Below, piece by piece: positions 21,252 to 31,110 of a stretch of DNA of 64,000 bases. Location of the stretch: the NCBI GenBank assembly GCA_963682055.1, contig OY821749.1:34077526-34141525 (forward strand), read 5' to 3'. Source of the stretch: Primula veris (taxonomy: Eukaryota; Streptophyta; Magnoliopsida; Ericales; Primulaceae). The position numbers were made by a program, and so were the translations under genes. The notes below the pieces were generated by a model. That model had not been told where the DNA came from and made no database searches. It saw nothing but the letters and a program-made list of their open reading frames with translations. Within the stretch, counting starts at the first letter, position 1. Each line of letters starts with the position of its first letter.

Positions 21252-21455
21252 TGTTGTAATACACTATTAGCTACGTATATAGGGAGACAGAAGTAGAGAG
21301 AGGGGAGAACAACATGATCTTTATTAATGAAGGAATATGTGAATGAATGTAAAATACAAGACCCCTAGCCCTCTTTATATAGATAGAGGGGTAGGGTTAC
21401 AAGCCCAACTTGGGCCCATAAAGTATAAGCCCATGAGTCCAATAATCTCACAACA
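21252..21455 (-). repeat. 5' LTR of Copia element B
   Basis: 204 bp, apparently identical to the LTR at 14,625-14,828. The target duplication ATAAC follows at 21,456-21,460. Confidence 0.92.
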
Positions 21456-21460
21456 ATAAC

Positions 21461-22189
21461 AATGTTTTTTTTTTCTTTTTCTTTTCATAGATGTAAACTA
21501 CTGAATCGAAGGCCATAGATACACCTAACTGAAACTGAAGTTGTAATTTTGGTGTTGAAAAGTAGAAAAAAACCCTAAATTGAGAAATATAAACATCGAG
21601 TGTCATGTTTATATTTGTACACAGAGTCTTAAACACTAAACTTGAGTTTACTCATTAAAGAGTCTTACTGTTCATTTTTGTTTAAAAAGTTACTGATATA
21701 CTTTAATAGAAAGCTAATGCAGTAAAAAAAAACACATTATAATTTGGTAATCAAAGCTAAAAAAGGAATAAAGTAAAAATAGCAAGAAATGTACGTTTGT
21801 GTCCCAGTTAAGCCAGTAACGTAGGAGTATAAGGTAGCAAATTCGAAATTATTCGTCGTTAAAAGAGAAAGAGAGAGAGAGAGAGAGAGAGTAACATAAC
21901 CCTCAATCTTCTGATCTCTGGATAAATTATTTGTATTACTATAAATGAGAGAGCAGAGAGGAATAGAGAGAGAGAGAGAGAGAGAGATGGACTGTATTAA
22001 AAATAGAGATACTGTTATTTCTATTACTTACGGGAGTATATATTATTATCTCTAATTCTGATTTATCTCAGCCATCAGATGAATTCCAAGGGGATGTGAT
22101 CGTGACCACACACCTGTCCTATACTCCCACTATCTTCCCGCCAGTATTTCATTTAGAGGCAGTTACTTTTATTTTAATTACCGATTAAG
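21461..22189. other. AT-rich intergenic DNA with GA microsatellites
   Basis: No gene is recognised. GA runs lie at about 21,866-21,891 and 21,967-21,987. The short frames here have no recognisable content. Confidence 0.5.
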
Positions 22190-23402
22190 ACTTATGTACT
22201 TATGCCTTACACCATTTTTACCATTTTTTTCTCTCATGATTTTGTAACCTATGCACACGCTTTTAATGAGATTTTATATTTCTTGGATATATGACCTATA
22301 CTACCTGCTTTTTACCGTTTTTCGTTTCTGTATTCTTTTAGATGATTTTGTGGCCTCACGTTTTTATTAATATTTTACATTGTCATTTATTTTTTGGACT
22401 TATGACTTATAATACACGGTTTTTACTGTTTTTCGTTTCTATCATTTTTACATGATTTTATGGCCTATAGCTCATGCTTTTATTGATATTTTACATTGTC
22501 ATTTTATTTTTTTGATTTATGACTTATAGTACACAGTTTTTTTTGTTTTTTTTTACCGTTTTTCCTTTATACATTTTTTGCATGATTTTATGGACTATAG
22601 AACGCACGCTTTTATCGAGATTTTACATTGTAATTTTTTTTCTTAAATTTATGACTTATAGTAGACGGTTTTTACCGATTCTTGTTTGTGTTTTTTTTCA
22701 TGATTTTGTGGAATATAGCTCACGCTTTTATTGATATTTTAGTTTTTCTTGTTATTTATTATATTTATGGCCTATAGTACACACTTTTTTTTACCGTTTT
22801 ATTCGTTTATGCCATTTTTTGCATGATTTTGTGGCCTATAGCACAATATTTTTATTGATATTTTACATTGTCATTTTATTTATTTGATTTATGGCTTATA
22901 GTACACGGTTTTTACCGTATTTCGTTGATACATTTTTTTACATGATTTTATGGACTATATAGAGCACACGATTTTACTGAGCTTTTACATTGTCATTTTA
23001 TTTCTTGCATTTACCATTTTTCGTTTGTACCCTTTTTGCATGATTTTGTAAAATATAGCTCACGTTTTTATTGATATTTTAGTTTGTTTTTTTCTTTCTT
23101 AGATTTATGGCCTATAGTATCCTATTTTTTACCATTTTATTCGTTTCTGTCATTTTTTTGCATGATTTTGTGGCATATATAACACACGCTTTTATTGATA
23201 TTTTATATTGTCATTTATTTCTTCGATTTATGGTTTACAATACACGGTTTTTACTGTTTTTCGTTTCTATCATTTTTTGTATAATTTTGTGGCATATAAC
23301 ACAAGCTTTTATTGGGATTTTTTATTGTCATTTTTTTATTAGATTTATGGCTTATAGTACACAGTTTTTATCGTTTTTCGTGTATGTTTTTTTTAATGAT
23401 TA
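22190..23402 (+). repeat. AT-rich ~117-bp satellite, first block (about ten copies)
   Basis: The unit contains GCATGATTTTGTGGCCTATA, GCTTTTATTGATATTTTACA, TTGTCATTTTATTTCTTGGA, TTTATGGCTTATAGTACACG and TTTTTACCGTTTTTCGTTTC in order, with a period of about 117 bp. Copies are diverged by substitutions and small indels. Frames of 60-100 codons rich in Phe and Ile are artefacts of the repeat. The same satellite forms larger blocks at 31,111-36,066 and 37,530-39,840. Confidence 0.88.
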
Positions 23403-24446
23403 GTACTCGAAACGATATTTTATCATGTTCGGTAAAACTCCTCTAATTAACATAAATTACAAATAGATAAAATACAAAAGACCAAAATAACTGATGAGGT
23501 TAAAAAATAAACAACCTCAGTCAAATAGATATATGTCTCTTTCCAAAATAACTGTCTTTTCAGTTTTCAGAATAAGTTATTCTCATCTTCATCTTTCTAT
23601 ATATATATTTTTGATAGTAAACTTTACAATCTGAAACTTTACAATCTGAAACTCACTGGCAAAATACTTTAATTTATTTTTAATCAAATTTAATTAATTC
23701 TGTTTTTATTAGTAATATATTTGTAATTTTTTTTTATAAAAAATTTAGTGTAATTGAGGTTATTAAAAATGCACGCATTAATATGTATATATAGAGAGAG
23801 AATATATATATAGATACAGAAATGCCGACAATATGTACGACGACGAGTAGCAGTTGGACCCACTGGCGCGAGATGAGGACGGCGTTCCACATTTTTCGGA
23901 GGCCGCATACGGGTTTGGGACGGAGCATCCGTTGGATTTGGGTGAAGAATAAGAAGATAGATCGAACGATTTTTGTATATTAATTGGAGATATTGTTTTT
24001 TCGAGGGGATCCTATCCTATCCTATCCTATCCGCCAATGGAGACGGTTATTATTTATTATGGATTTGGTTATTTAATCTGTGTTATGTGTATGTAAATGG
24101 ATTGTTATTATGTATTATTATTTATAATAGTAGATCTTAGAAGAAATTAGAACTTACACCAATAATTCATTCATAATGATGCACTTTTTTAATACATTTT
24201 TGTGAATATTTGGTGACTTTTATTCCATGATTACTTGGATCTGAGGTTTTTTTATTATAGATTTAAAGCAATACCTTTAATTTATTTTTGAAAATCTTAT
24301 TAGGGGAAAGTTAAATTGTGGCAGCGCAGCCTTTATATTAAGTTTTTCAATATTTATCTTTTCAAATATCCGATTGTTGCTAACCCATCTCCCCTTCTTT
24401 CCTTATTGTTTTGTTTTATATTATTATTTTCCTATGCACGATAACA
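23403..24446. other. AT-rich unique DNA with a short GC-rich island
   Basis: Most of the interval has no signal. A GC-richer stretch at 23,820-23,950 could be a gene fragment, but neither strand gives a family I recognise. TATCC is repeated four times near 24,009-24,030. A short piece around 24,210-24,260 (TCCATGATTACTTGGATC) belongs to the repeated block family also seen at 49.6 and 54.3 kb. Confidence 0.45.
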
Positions 24447-24529
24447 CCCCCTCCGTTCTCATTTAATTGTCCATTACGAGACTACGGGCAATTTTGACCG
24501 GCTTATAACTTGTATTAAAATTGTCGGAA
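24447..24529. mobile_element. Truncated Stowaway-type MITE
   Basis: CCCCCTCCGTTCTCATTTAA and the following bases match the left half of the intact MITE at 11,209-11,335, including ACCGGCTTATAACTTGTAT. The right half is absent; the sequence passes directly into a GCTTTTT-rich repeat. Confidence 0.7.
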
Positions 24530-25085
24530 AAACCGCTTTTGGTGAAAATGCTGTTTTTTTTGGTGAAAAGCTGCTTTTTTGTGCGGAAAAAACTGCTTTT
24601 TGGGGGAAAAACTACCAGCGAAAAAGCCGCTTTTTGGCAGAAAGAGCCCTTTTACAATTTTTATAATTTTATATTTTTTATGTATTTCTTTTGATTTTAT
24701 AGAATACTTATATATACTTTTTATTTTTAATACTAGTTTTTTGAGTTTGTAGAGAGAGAAGTAGAGTGTTTTTAAAAAGGGGTAGCGATGGGGGATGTGA
24801 ACTTATGGAGGTAACTTGTGGTAAAAAAATTTGCTATACCTATAGGGAATTCCCCTAAAATCTATAAAACTAATATTCTGTTTTACCTTGACAGATAAGA
24901 TTGCACAGGCCAATGCATTTCTCTGCTAGATCCCGTCAAGGTTCTGTTCGCTGATTCTGTTCCGAGAAATGTATGTAGAGTATATTCTAATATGCACTTT
25001 GTCGGCTTGAAAACTAACTTACTCGTTACTTGATTTTTAAAATTTTAAATTACAAGTTGTTTGATCCTAATATAATGTTGACTTG
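24530..25085 (+). repeat. Segmental duplication, copy 1 (partner at 49,970-50,600)
   Basis: The block opens with repeated GGTGAAAATGCTGTTTTTT-like units, then carries TTGCTATACCTATAGGGAAT, GATAAGATTGCACAGGCCAA and GCACTTTGTCGGCTTGAAAA in the same order and spacing as at 49,970-50,600, with scattered differences. It is one member of a dispersed subtelomeric block family. Confidence 0.85.
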
Positions 25086-25665
25086 CTGCTTCTTGTTTTG
25101 CTTCATTTAAAATTAGTGACAAGTCTGATTTTTTATGTGTGTTTCTTAGTCCATTTCCTATAATTTTTGTAGAATTTTCATGGACAAAGATGTTTGAAGT
25201 TATATCATCAATGACTATGTAATAACCTAGTTATGTAGTATATGCTTGTTTTAGTGCAACTTTTAAGCTCAAGATTTTCTCTTTTGCCTACAACTTGTAC
25301 TTCATTTTGTTGACTGCTTAAAACCTGATCTTTGTGTGTGTTGTTTGGCCTAGAAAAAGTTCAAACTTTTATGCTCAATTAAATAATAATTTTTTTCTTG
25401 CCTATCACAATCCCGCTTATTTGCCTAAAAAAGTAAAAAGCCAAACGATCTTGAATGAAGTCTACCGGCACTGCCATTCTTACTAGTGCATGTCCCTGTT
25501 GTGTAAGAATTATATAGAGGCACATTGTTTATGAACCATTTTTTTAACATTGTTTTCTGTTTTTTTTTTAGTTCAGAGAAACAATGTAATTTGTATTGGT
25601 GTTCATTTGACCATTTGCAGTTTGATGGTAATAACAATGCTGAAAAAATACTTATGGTTTTACAG

Positions 25666-25735
25666 GTATGTGGCCAGTGAATTGGCAACTGATATTGCTG
25701 TGAGGGTTGGGGAAACAAAGTTTCATCTACATGAG
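25666..25735 (+). pseudogene. Exon fragment resembling the BTB end of an NPH3-family protein
   Basis: The exon-like piece is flanked by TTTTACAG and GTATGA splice signals and reads (R)YVASELATDIAVRVGETKFHLHE. That pattern, ending in FHLHE where the family has FHLHK, is like the start of the BTB domain of NPH3/RPT2-type proteins, whose first intron often follows this motif. Nothing of the rest of such a gene is seen on either side. The assignment is from memory of the motif and is tentative. Confidence 0.4.
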
Positions 25736-27786
25736 GTATGATTTGAAATCATGAAGGAAAATCCTTCAGTGTTGTTCCTTTATCACTATTATCATGTTTA
25801 TGTATCTACCAATTTATAAAGAATCTTACATGGTTGATTGGTGGTGCTTATAGTCCTATATTTTAAGGTCGAAAGAAATACAAAAATCAATACTAAACCA
25901 TAGTTGATTGCCGATAATAATTAAACTGCTGGCTGTTTTAACCCACCAAGCCTTAGTAGTAATAAGTGGCAATAAATCATTTTAGAGAGAGACAAAAAAA
26001 GCCTAAATCGTTTATGGGTGATCGGAAATTACATTCTCTCCCTCTCTCTAAAAACATACTCCTAATATATATATATATAGAGAGAGAGACATTGATTCAT
26101 ACAGAAGATCTATCCAACCAAATTCAAATAATAAGGTCTTGACTCTTAATATTTTTTAATGTCTTGGTTAAATAATACTCATTATTATTAGTATTATTAT
26201 ATGTACAAATATCAATTACTATATGTTTTTTTTTTAATTATGGGAGATTTTTTCATTCTAGTCAAATGGAGAGGGGTCCCGATCTCTGACAAAGAGTGAA
26301 TTTCCCCCCAGATATTACATGTTTTCCTATCTTTATTAACTGCAACTTAACTAAGCCTTCATATTCTTCCTATCAAGATTCTGCTCTTAAAGCGAGATAT
26401 TCTTATAGTGTATGCTGGCACCTACTTTTCAAGTTTATTGTTGCTTTCCGCTCTTGGCTGTTTAAGTTTGTGTTATTTTAAAAATGACAGGACATGCACA
26501 ACAGTTTCTTGGACTTTTTGCATATTCCATGAGAAGGTAGGTTCTACTTGTGTCGCCAAGTTTTTTTATTTTTGCTTTTTAGGCTCTGTTTGATTCATAG
26601 TAAAATATTTTCTAAAAAGTAGGTTCTATGAAAATGTGTTTTCAGGGAAAAAAAATTCATTTGGATATTTATTTACATTTTCTTTTAACGAATTTTAGTA
26701 ATTGCGTATAAGGTTTGTTGGTTGCAACGTTTAAACTCAATAAGTTGCACTGCATTGAGATGCTGGCTTAAAAGATGGGTTTTTTAACATCTACCTTAAA
26801 AAAAATCTGCACTGAAACAAACCCCAATTTTTAGCATGTATTTATTAAAAGAAAATTTGGCATGTGTTAGATTCCGTCTAAAAACTCAAAGTTGATTTTC
26901 AAATCTTCAATAGGGCAAAGTCTCAAATCTACAATTTCTCGCTTTTTTCTTGGGCTGATGATACCCCTTTTGCGGACAAGTTGTTTTTCTCTTTCTTCAA
27001 CAATTTGCGTAAATTAGCATTCAAATGGATGTATAGGAATCCCCACGGATTAGTTTGGAAACACTTCCCCGTTCCCGACCCAAACTTGTGAAATATCTTA
27101 CTATCACCCTCACAATGCTGGTTTCGGAAAAAAAGGTTTCCCTTTGAATTCTTTTTCTTGACTGTTTGACGCATGTTATGTAGTTTTATCATTTACTTTT
27201 TTAGTTGGACGACCAAATGCAGTCCAAATATTAAGATAACACTAAGTTGTAACCAAATGTTATCCAGATTTTGAGCAAAACAACAAAGCATTTGATGTGG
27301 CCAACCAAGAGTAGCTCTTCTTGTGCGCAATAAAATACAAAACTGAGCCTAAAAGAAACAACCAACTAAGTCCTGAATAAACTAGAAGTTGCAACTGGAT
27401 GAGGCCTGAATAAGCTTAAAGAATGAGGCCTGAATTAGCTTTATTCAAAAGAATTTATCCTCTATAGGTTGTCTCTCTTAGTCTCTTAGGAATTTATCTC
27501 AGGGTTATACAATTTCATGTGTTGTTTTTCTAAATATATACTGAAATATAGTAAATTAATTTGATATAACGAGGTTTTTATCTCGCCTTACGTTTAGTTT
27601 GTGAAGAAAGAATTTATATACTGACCAAATAATATCTATCCTCTAGGTTGTATCTCTTATTAATCAATCTCAGGGTTTTACTATTTCATGTGCTTATCTA
27701 GATAAATACTGAAATATTAAAGATTAACCCTGATAGAACTACGTTTTTATTTAACTTTCAAGCTTTTCCTTTGCGATTCCCTCAAC
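25736..27786. other. Non-coding AT-rich DNA between gene fragments
   Basis: No gene is recognised. A GGCTCTGTTTG-type terminus near 26,582-26,610 resembles one end of the Harbinger-like MITE at 46,817-47,555. A diverged duplication of about 170 bp occurs at 27,440-27,740 (CTCAGGGTT ... TTTCATGTG). The antisense frame at 26,929-27,192 has no recognisable domain. Confidence 0.45.
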
Positions 27787-28068
27787 AGTGAAACTGTTAA
27801 ATTTGGCCATGTCACTTTCTTCTGCAACCGCTCTGGTTATTTCGAAACTGAGATGGAATTCCATTCAACGTTCAACCAAAGATGAAGCCGTGCAAATAGC
27901 TGAATTCCAGTCAGGTTATTTATGAATTCGAGTCACTTCTCAAATCAACTATAAAAATTTGTACCTATGTCATATACTCACTTTCTACCCAACCGCGATA
28001 TGGTGGGCCATACAAGTGACATTAATGCCACGGTTGTGGCTTGCAAGGCGGCTGATGAAGCTGTCAAG
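27787..28068 (+). pseudogene. Fragment of cofactor-independent phosphoglycerate mutase (iPGAM)
   Basis: iPGAM interconverts 3- and 2-phosphoglycerate in cytosolic glycolysis. Here only an internal part is present: SETVKFGHVTFF at 27,787 onward, then SGYF, an AVQIAE-like stretch in a shifted frame, then DMVGHTSDINATVVACKAAD ending at 28,068 before GTATGC. The reading frame is broken between the first and last parts, and the segment in between is degraded. Splice-site-like borders show that the copy came from genomic DNA. No other iPGAM exons are seen nearby, so this is a captured or duplicated gene fragment. Confidence 0.85.
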
Positions 28069-28722
28069 GTATGCTAATTGGATGCCATATAATTGCAAAT
28101 TTATATGTTTTGTTGGATTATATATTAGAGGTATACTTGTAAATTCATTAGTTTGTTTCTCATGTGCTTGGTGAAAAAAATTGTATGCTTTTTGTACTTG
28201 GAGTAAAGAACACTGATTAGTTCAAGTATAAAATAGATGAGAATTAGGAGTATTTATCTGAAAGAAGTATGTTATATTAAACTTCAAGAAAGTAAAAACA
28301 ATAAAAAATATGTAAATATATTTTTGGTTGCTACACTTTTTGTTAGGTTAAGAAACTATGCTAGATATTTTAGGAGTTGACTAAAATTCTGAATTTCATG
28401 TTTTAGACACCAATCTGCCAAAAATTCTTGCATCTGGTTTAGATTGTGAATTTTGATAGGTTGGTATAGTAATTTTTGATTAATCAATGTTGATAGGATA
28501 GTGTACACAAGTGATATTTTTCTGTATTATCCTGCACATACAAGCCCACGTGAGGAGTGAGCACTGCAACTTGTAGGTTCCTTTAAGAGTACCTTTTGTT
28601 GCTAATATCCGCCTGGGATGTTTAAGAAGATTAGAGATAAGAGCCTTCGATTTTTGTAGAAAGTACTTTAGTGTGCTAATCATCATATCCATGTATAACT
28701 TTTTACATTTTTTTGTTCTTAG
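28069..28722. other. Intron-like spacer between the iPGAM and U2AF65 fragments
   Basis: AT-rich, begins GTATGC after the iPGAM piece and ends TTTTTTGTTCTTAG before the U2AF65 piece. It may be a fusion of two unrelated introns. No coding signal is seen. Confidence 0.4.
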
Positions 28723-30691
28723 GGAGTTGCTGTGAGCGTTCGCAGACCTGGTGATTATAATCCCTCATTAGCTGCAGCACTTGGGCCTAGTCAGCCTAAT
28801 CTTCGGCTTAACTTATCTATTGTCGGATTATCTGCCGGGTAAGCCCGTAAAACTTGTAATTTAAACCTTGTTTGTTGCATTTTTTTTCTTAAAACCTGGA
28901 CGCAATTGGTCGAACAGCGAGGTTTTATGGTTTCGTAGATTGAAAAGGCTAGAATCCTTAAGCTTGATGTACCCAACTCTTTTCAACATTGAAAAGTTTA
29001 TCTTATTTGCTTAGAAGCTGCAACCAAACAATTCCTTAGTTTGGTTGTCAGGCTCATATTAAAATTCAGAAGTAAAGATTTTTTATTTATTTAATTCTTT
29101 AGACTCTTGGAAGGAGTCACCTGTTTAGCTATTTGTATACATATTGACCGATCCTAGAGGCTAGAACTGGCAGTTAGAAAAGAGATGAATCAGCAGTAAA
29201 ATGTTAATGCCAATGAGAGGCTTGAATGAATTTTTAGTTACTTTTCTGTTGACTGTAGAGATGCTAAATGAACAGAAATTCTACAAGAAAAGTATCAAAA
29301 ACCGAGTGCAGATACAGGGTGACTGTAGAGATGCTAAATGAAAAGTATCTTTAGTTATTTTTAGTTGGCTTTTTTGCTAAAATTCCAGATACAGGGTGAA
29401 CCGAGTTTATCAAAAACCAGGAACAAATCATAATGAATGCAATTGCTAATGGTGATAAAACATGTCCATTTAAATATTTAGTGGTTGATTGCTTTTTGCG
29501 AGCTCTTAGGAGCTCCTATCTCAAGCTGTAAAAGCTTAACTTGAAAAAAATCGGGAAGCTGTGTGGTGTGCGAATGAAGCTGTAAAACCTTTCTCTACTG
29601 GGTCTTTAGTTCAGAAAGTTCTAGTTTGGGTTGCTTATATATGTCAGTTCTTGTGATTTTGCGGCTTTATACATGTGCAACACAATTGGTGGAATAGAGG
29701 GTCTAGATCGTCTTTTTGTTGGTGGTTTGCCTTCCTATTTTACTGAAACTCAAATAAGAGAGCTGCTGGAGTCGTTTGGGTATAATACTCGTTTGGCTAT
29801 ATTGATAATCAACTTAATCCCCTATTTTCTTCTGTTTATAACTTTCTCTGAGAGAAGCTTTTTCTAAAAGTATGAAATGCATAAACTTATGCACTTCTCT
29901 TCTTGCTATCCAATAATTTCCTTATAATGATTCTGTGATTTGCGAAATCGAAATGGCTTTAAATTTAAGAATTGACTATGAAGGTGCTTGTGTTGTGTAA
30001 ACAATGTGAGATATTTAAATCGGTGCTTTTTACTACTCATTTCAAATAAACAATGTTAAAGTCCTAATGGTATTCATGAAGTAGATATCATTTGAAATAC
30101 ACATCAAATATCCAGTTCTCTTGATTTTTAATCTCCACCTTTTAAAAACTTAGTTTTTTTTTTTTTTTTTAATCTTTTGTTGTCTTTTATCTTACAATAT
30201 ATAAATCTGTTTTCAAGTTTCTTACCATGAATTTATCAATCTATTACAAAGCTCTGCGTGGTTTTGATATCGTCAAGGATAGAGACACAAAAAATTCAAG
30301 GGATATGGGTTCTGCCTGTATCAGGTGATTAAATATGTTAATGAACCTTTAATCATGGTCTGTTGCTTCTTAGCATTGTTTTTCATGATAAAAAAACATA
30401 AGGTTTTTAACTCATTTTAGCTTAATTATGTTTTATGTTCTAAATGTTGGGAATATATGAAGGATAGGATAGCACGTTGTTAAAGTTATAAGAAAAGATA
30501 AAGCCACATCTACCAGCTTACTACCATAATTTCATTAGAAAACTAACTGAAGGCATCTATAGTAATAGTTTACTGCTGGTCATACGGCTTTTAGCCTTTC
30601 ATGAGGTAGAAAAAATTATACAACCTTTTATTTTACATAATAATCTGAAGTTAAATTTATCAGGATCCTGCGGTTACAGACATTGCGGTTA
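28723..30691 (+). pseudogene. Fragment of splicing factor U2AF large subunit (U2AF65), four exon pieces
   Basis: U2AF65 recognises the polypyrimidine tract at 3' splice sites. Four consecutive exon remnants lie in order with introns kept: 28,723-28,838 (GVAVSVRRPGDYNPSLAAAL), about 29,685-29,779 (GLDRLFVGGLPSYFTETQIR), 30,252-30,324 (LRGFDIVKDRDTKNS) and about 30,664-30,691 (DPAVTDIA). They cover the end of RRM1, the linker and the start of RRM2; FVGGLP is the RRM2 RNP2 motif. A missing base in the third piece shifts the frame before the RNP1 region, and the second piece has lost its acceptor context. The N-terminal RS region, the rest of RRM2 and the C-terminal UHM are absent. Retained introns point to DNA-level capture. 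Confidence 0.87.
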
Positions 30692-30983
30692 AATCAAGCA
30701 AGTTGTAAACATAATGAACCAGTTATTTCTCCCTTTCTAAAAGATAACCCTCTTAATTTGCTTCAATACTGCAGCCAAACAAACACCAAAAAACTTGGAA
30801 TTTTGAATATAAAATGATTTTGTACGGACCTCTTTTCATTAAAACTATACCAAATTCTACTTGTTCTTTCTATCTTAACTTGGGGAATTTATAATGCAAA
30901 TTAAATTTTAAATTCCTTTGTTTTTCCTTTCCTTGAATAAAAAATGAAGACGAAAGTAGTTTTAAGCTATTAGGGACGAAAGT
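30692..30983. other. AT-rich spacer ending in block-family sequence
   Basis: The last part, 30,910-30,975, matches the repeated block seen at about 49,830-49,875 and 54,470-54,530 (AAATTCCTTTG ... TTAAGCTATTAGGGAC). A 12-bp word GACGAAAGTAGT occurs at 30,949-30,960 and again at 30,975-30,986, immediately at the NDF2-copy junction. Confidence 0.6.
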
Positions 30984-31110
30984 AGTCCTGAAACGAGCTT
31001 AGAGCAAAAGTTTGGGCGAAAGGGGATAAAGTTTTCAGAAACAGGTGGTGGTGAGGTGGAGCTCACAGTGAGAAACGGTAGCTCACTAAAGCTTCACATA
31101 GCAGATGGAC
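30984..31110 (+). pseudogene. Perfect 127-bp copy of NDF2 exon 1
   Basis: Bases 30,984-31,110 are identical, as read, to 9,528-9,654 inside NDF2 exon 1, in the same orientation about 21.5 kb away. Left, it joins block-family DNA through the shared AGT and a duplicated 12-mer; right, it joins the satellite at CCACGATTTTATTGAG. It has no start, splice site or stop and encodes only a central piece of the protein. It looks like filler DNA at a repaired break. Confidence 0.95.

Larger units (their letters stand above)
14625..21455 (-). mobile_element. Copia-type LTR retrotransposon, element B (non-autonomous), inverted to A
   Basis: A complete minus-strand insertion: 204-bp LTRs at 14,625-14,828 and 21,252-21,455, flanked by the 5-bp target duplication ATAAC (14,620-14,624 and 21,456-21,460). 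The primer-binding-like site CGTTATCAGCACG (minus strand) follows the 5' LTR at its right end, and the purine tract precedes the 3' LTR at its left end. The interior is closely similar to element A along its whole length, including the RT deletion and frameshift, the 3' repeats and the 52-bp leader repeat. The LTRs of B, however, resemble those of A only weakly. Its own two LTRs look identical, so insertion was recent. Confidence 0.92.

Noticed and set aside
24530..31110. Definite Helitron call for the gene-fragment mosaic
   Set aside because: No TC start or CTRR end with a preceding hairpin could be fixed by eye, and no Rep/helicase motif is seen.
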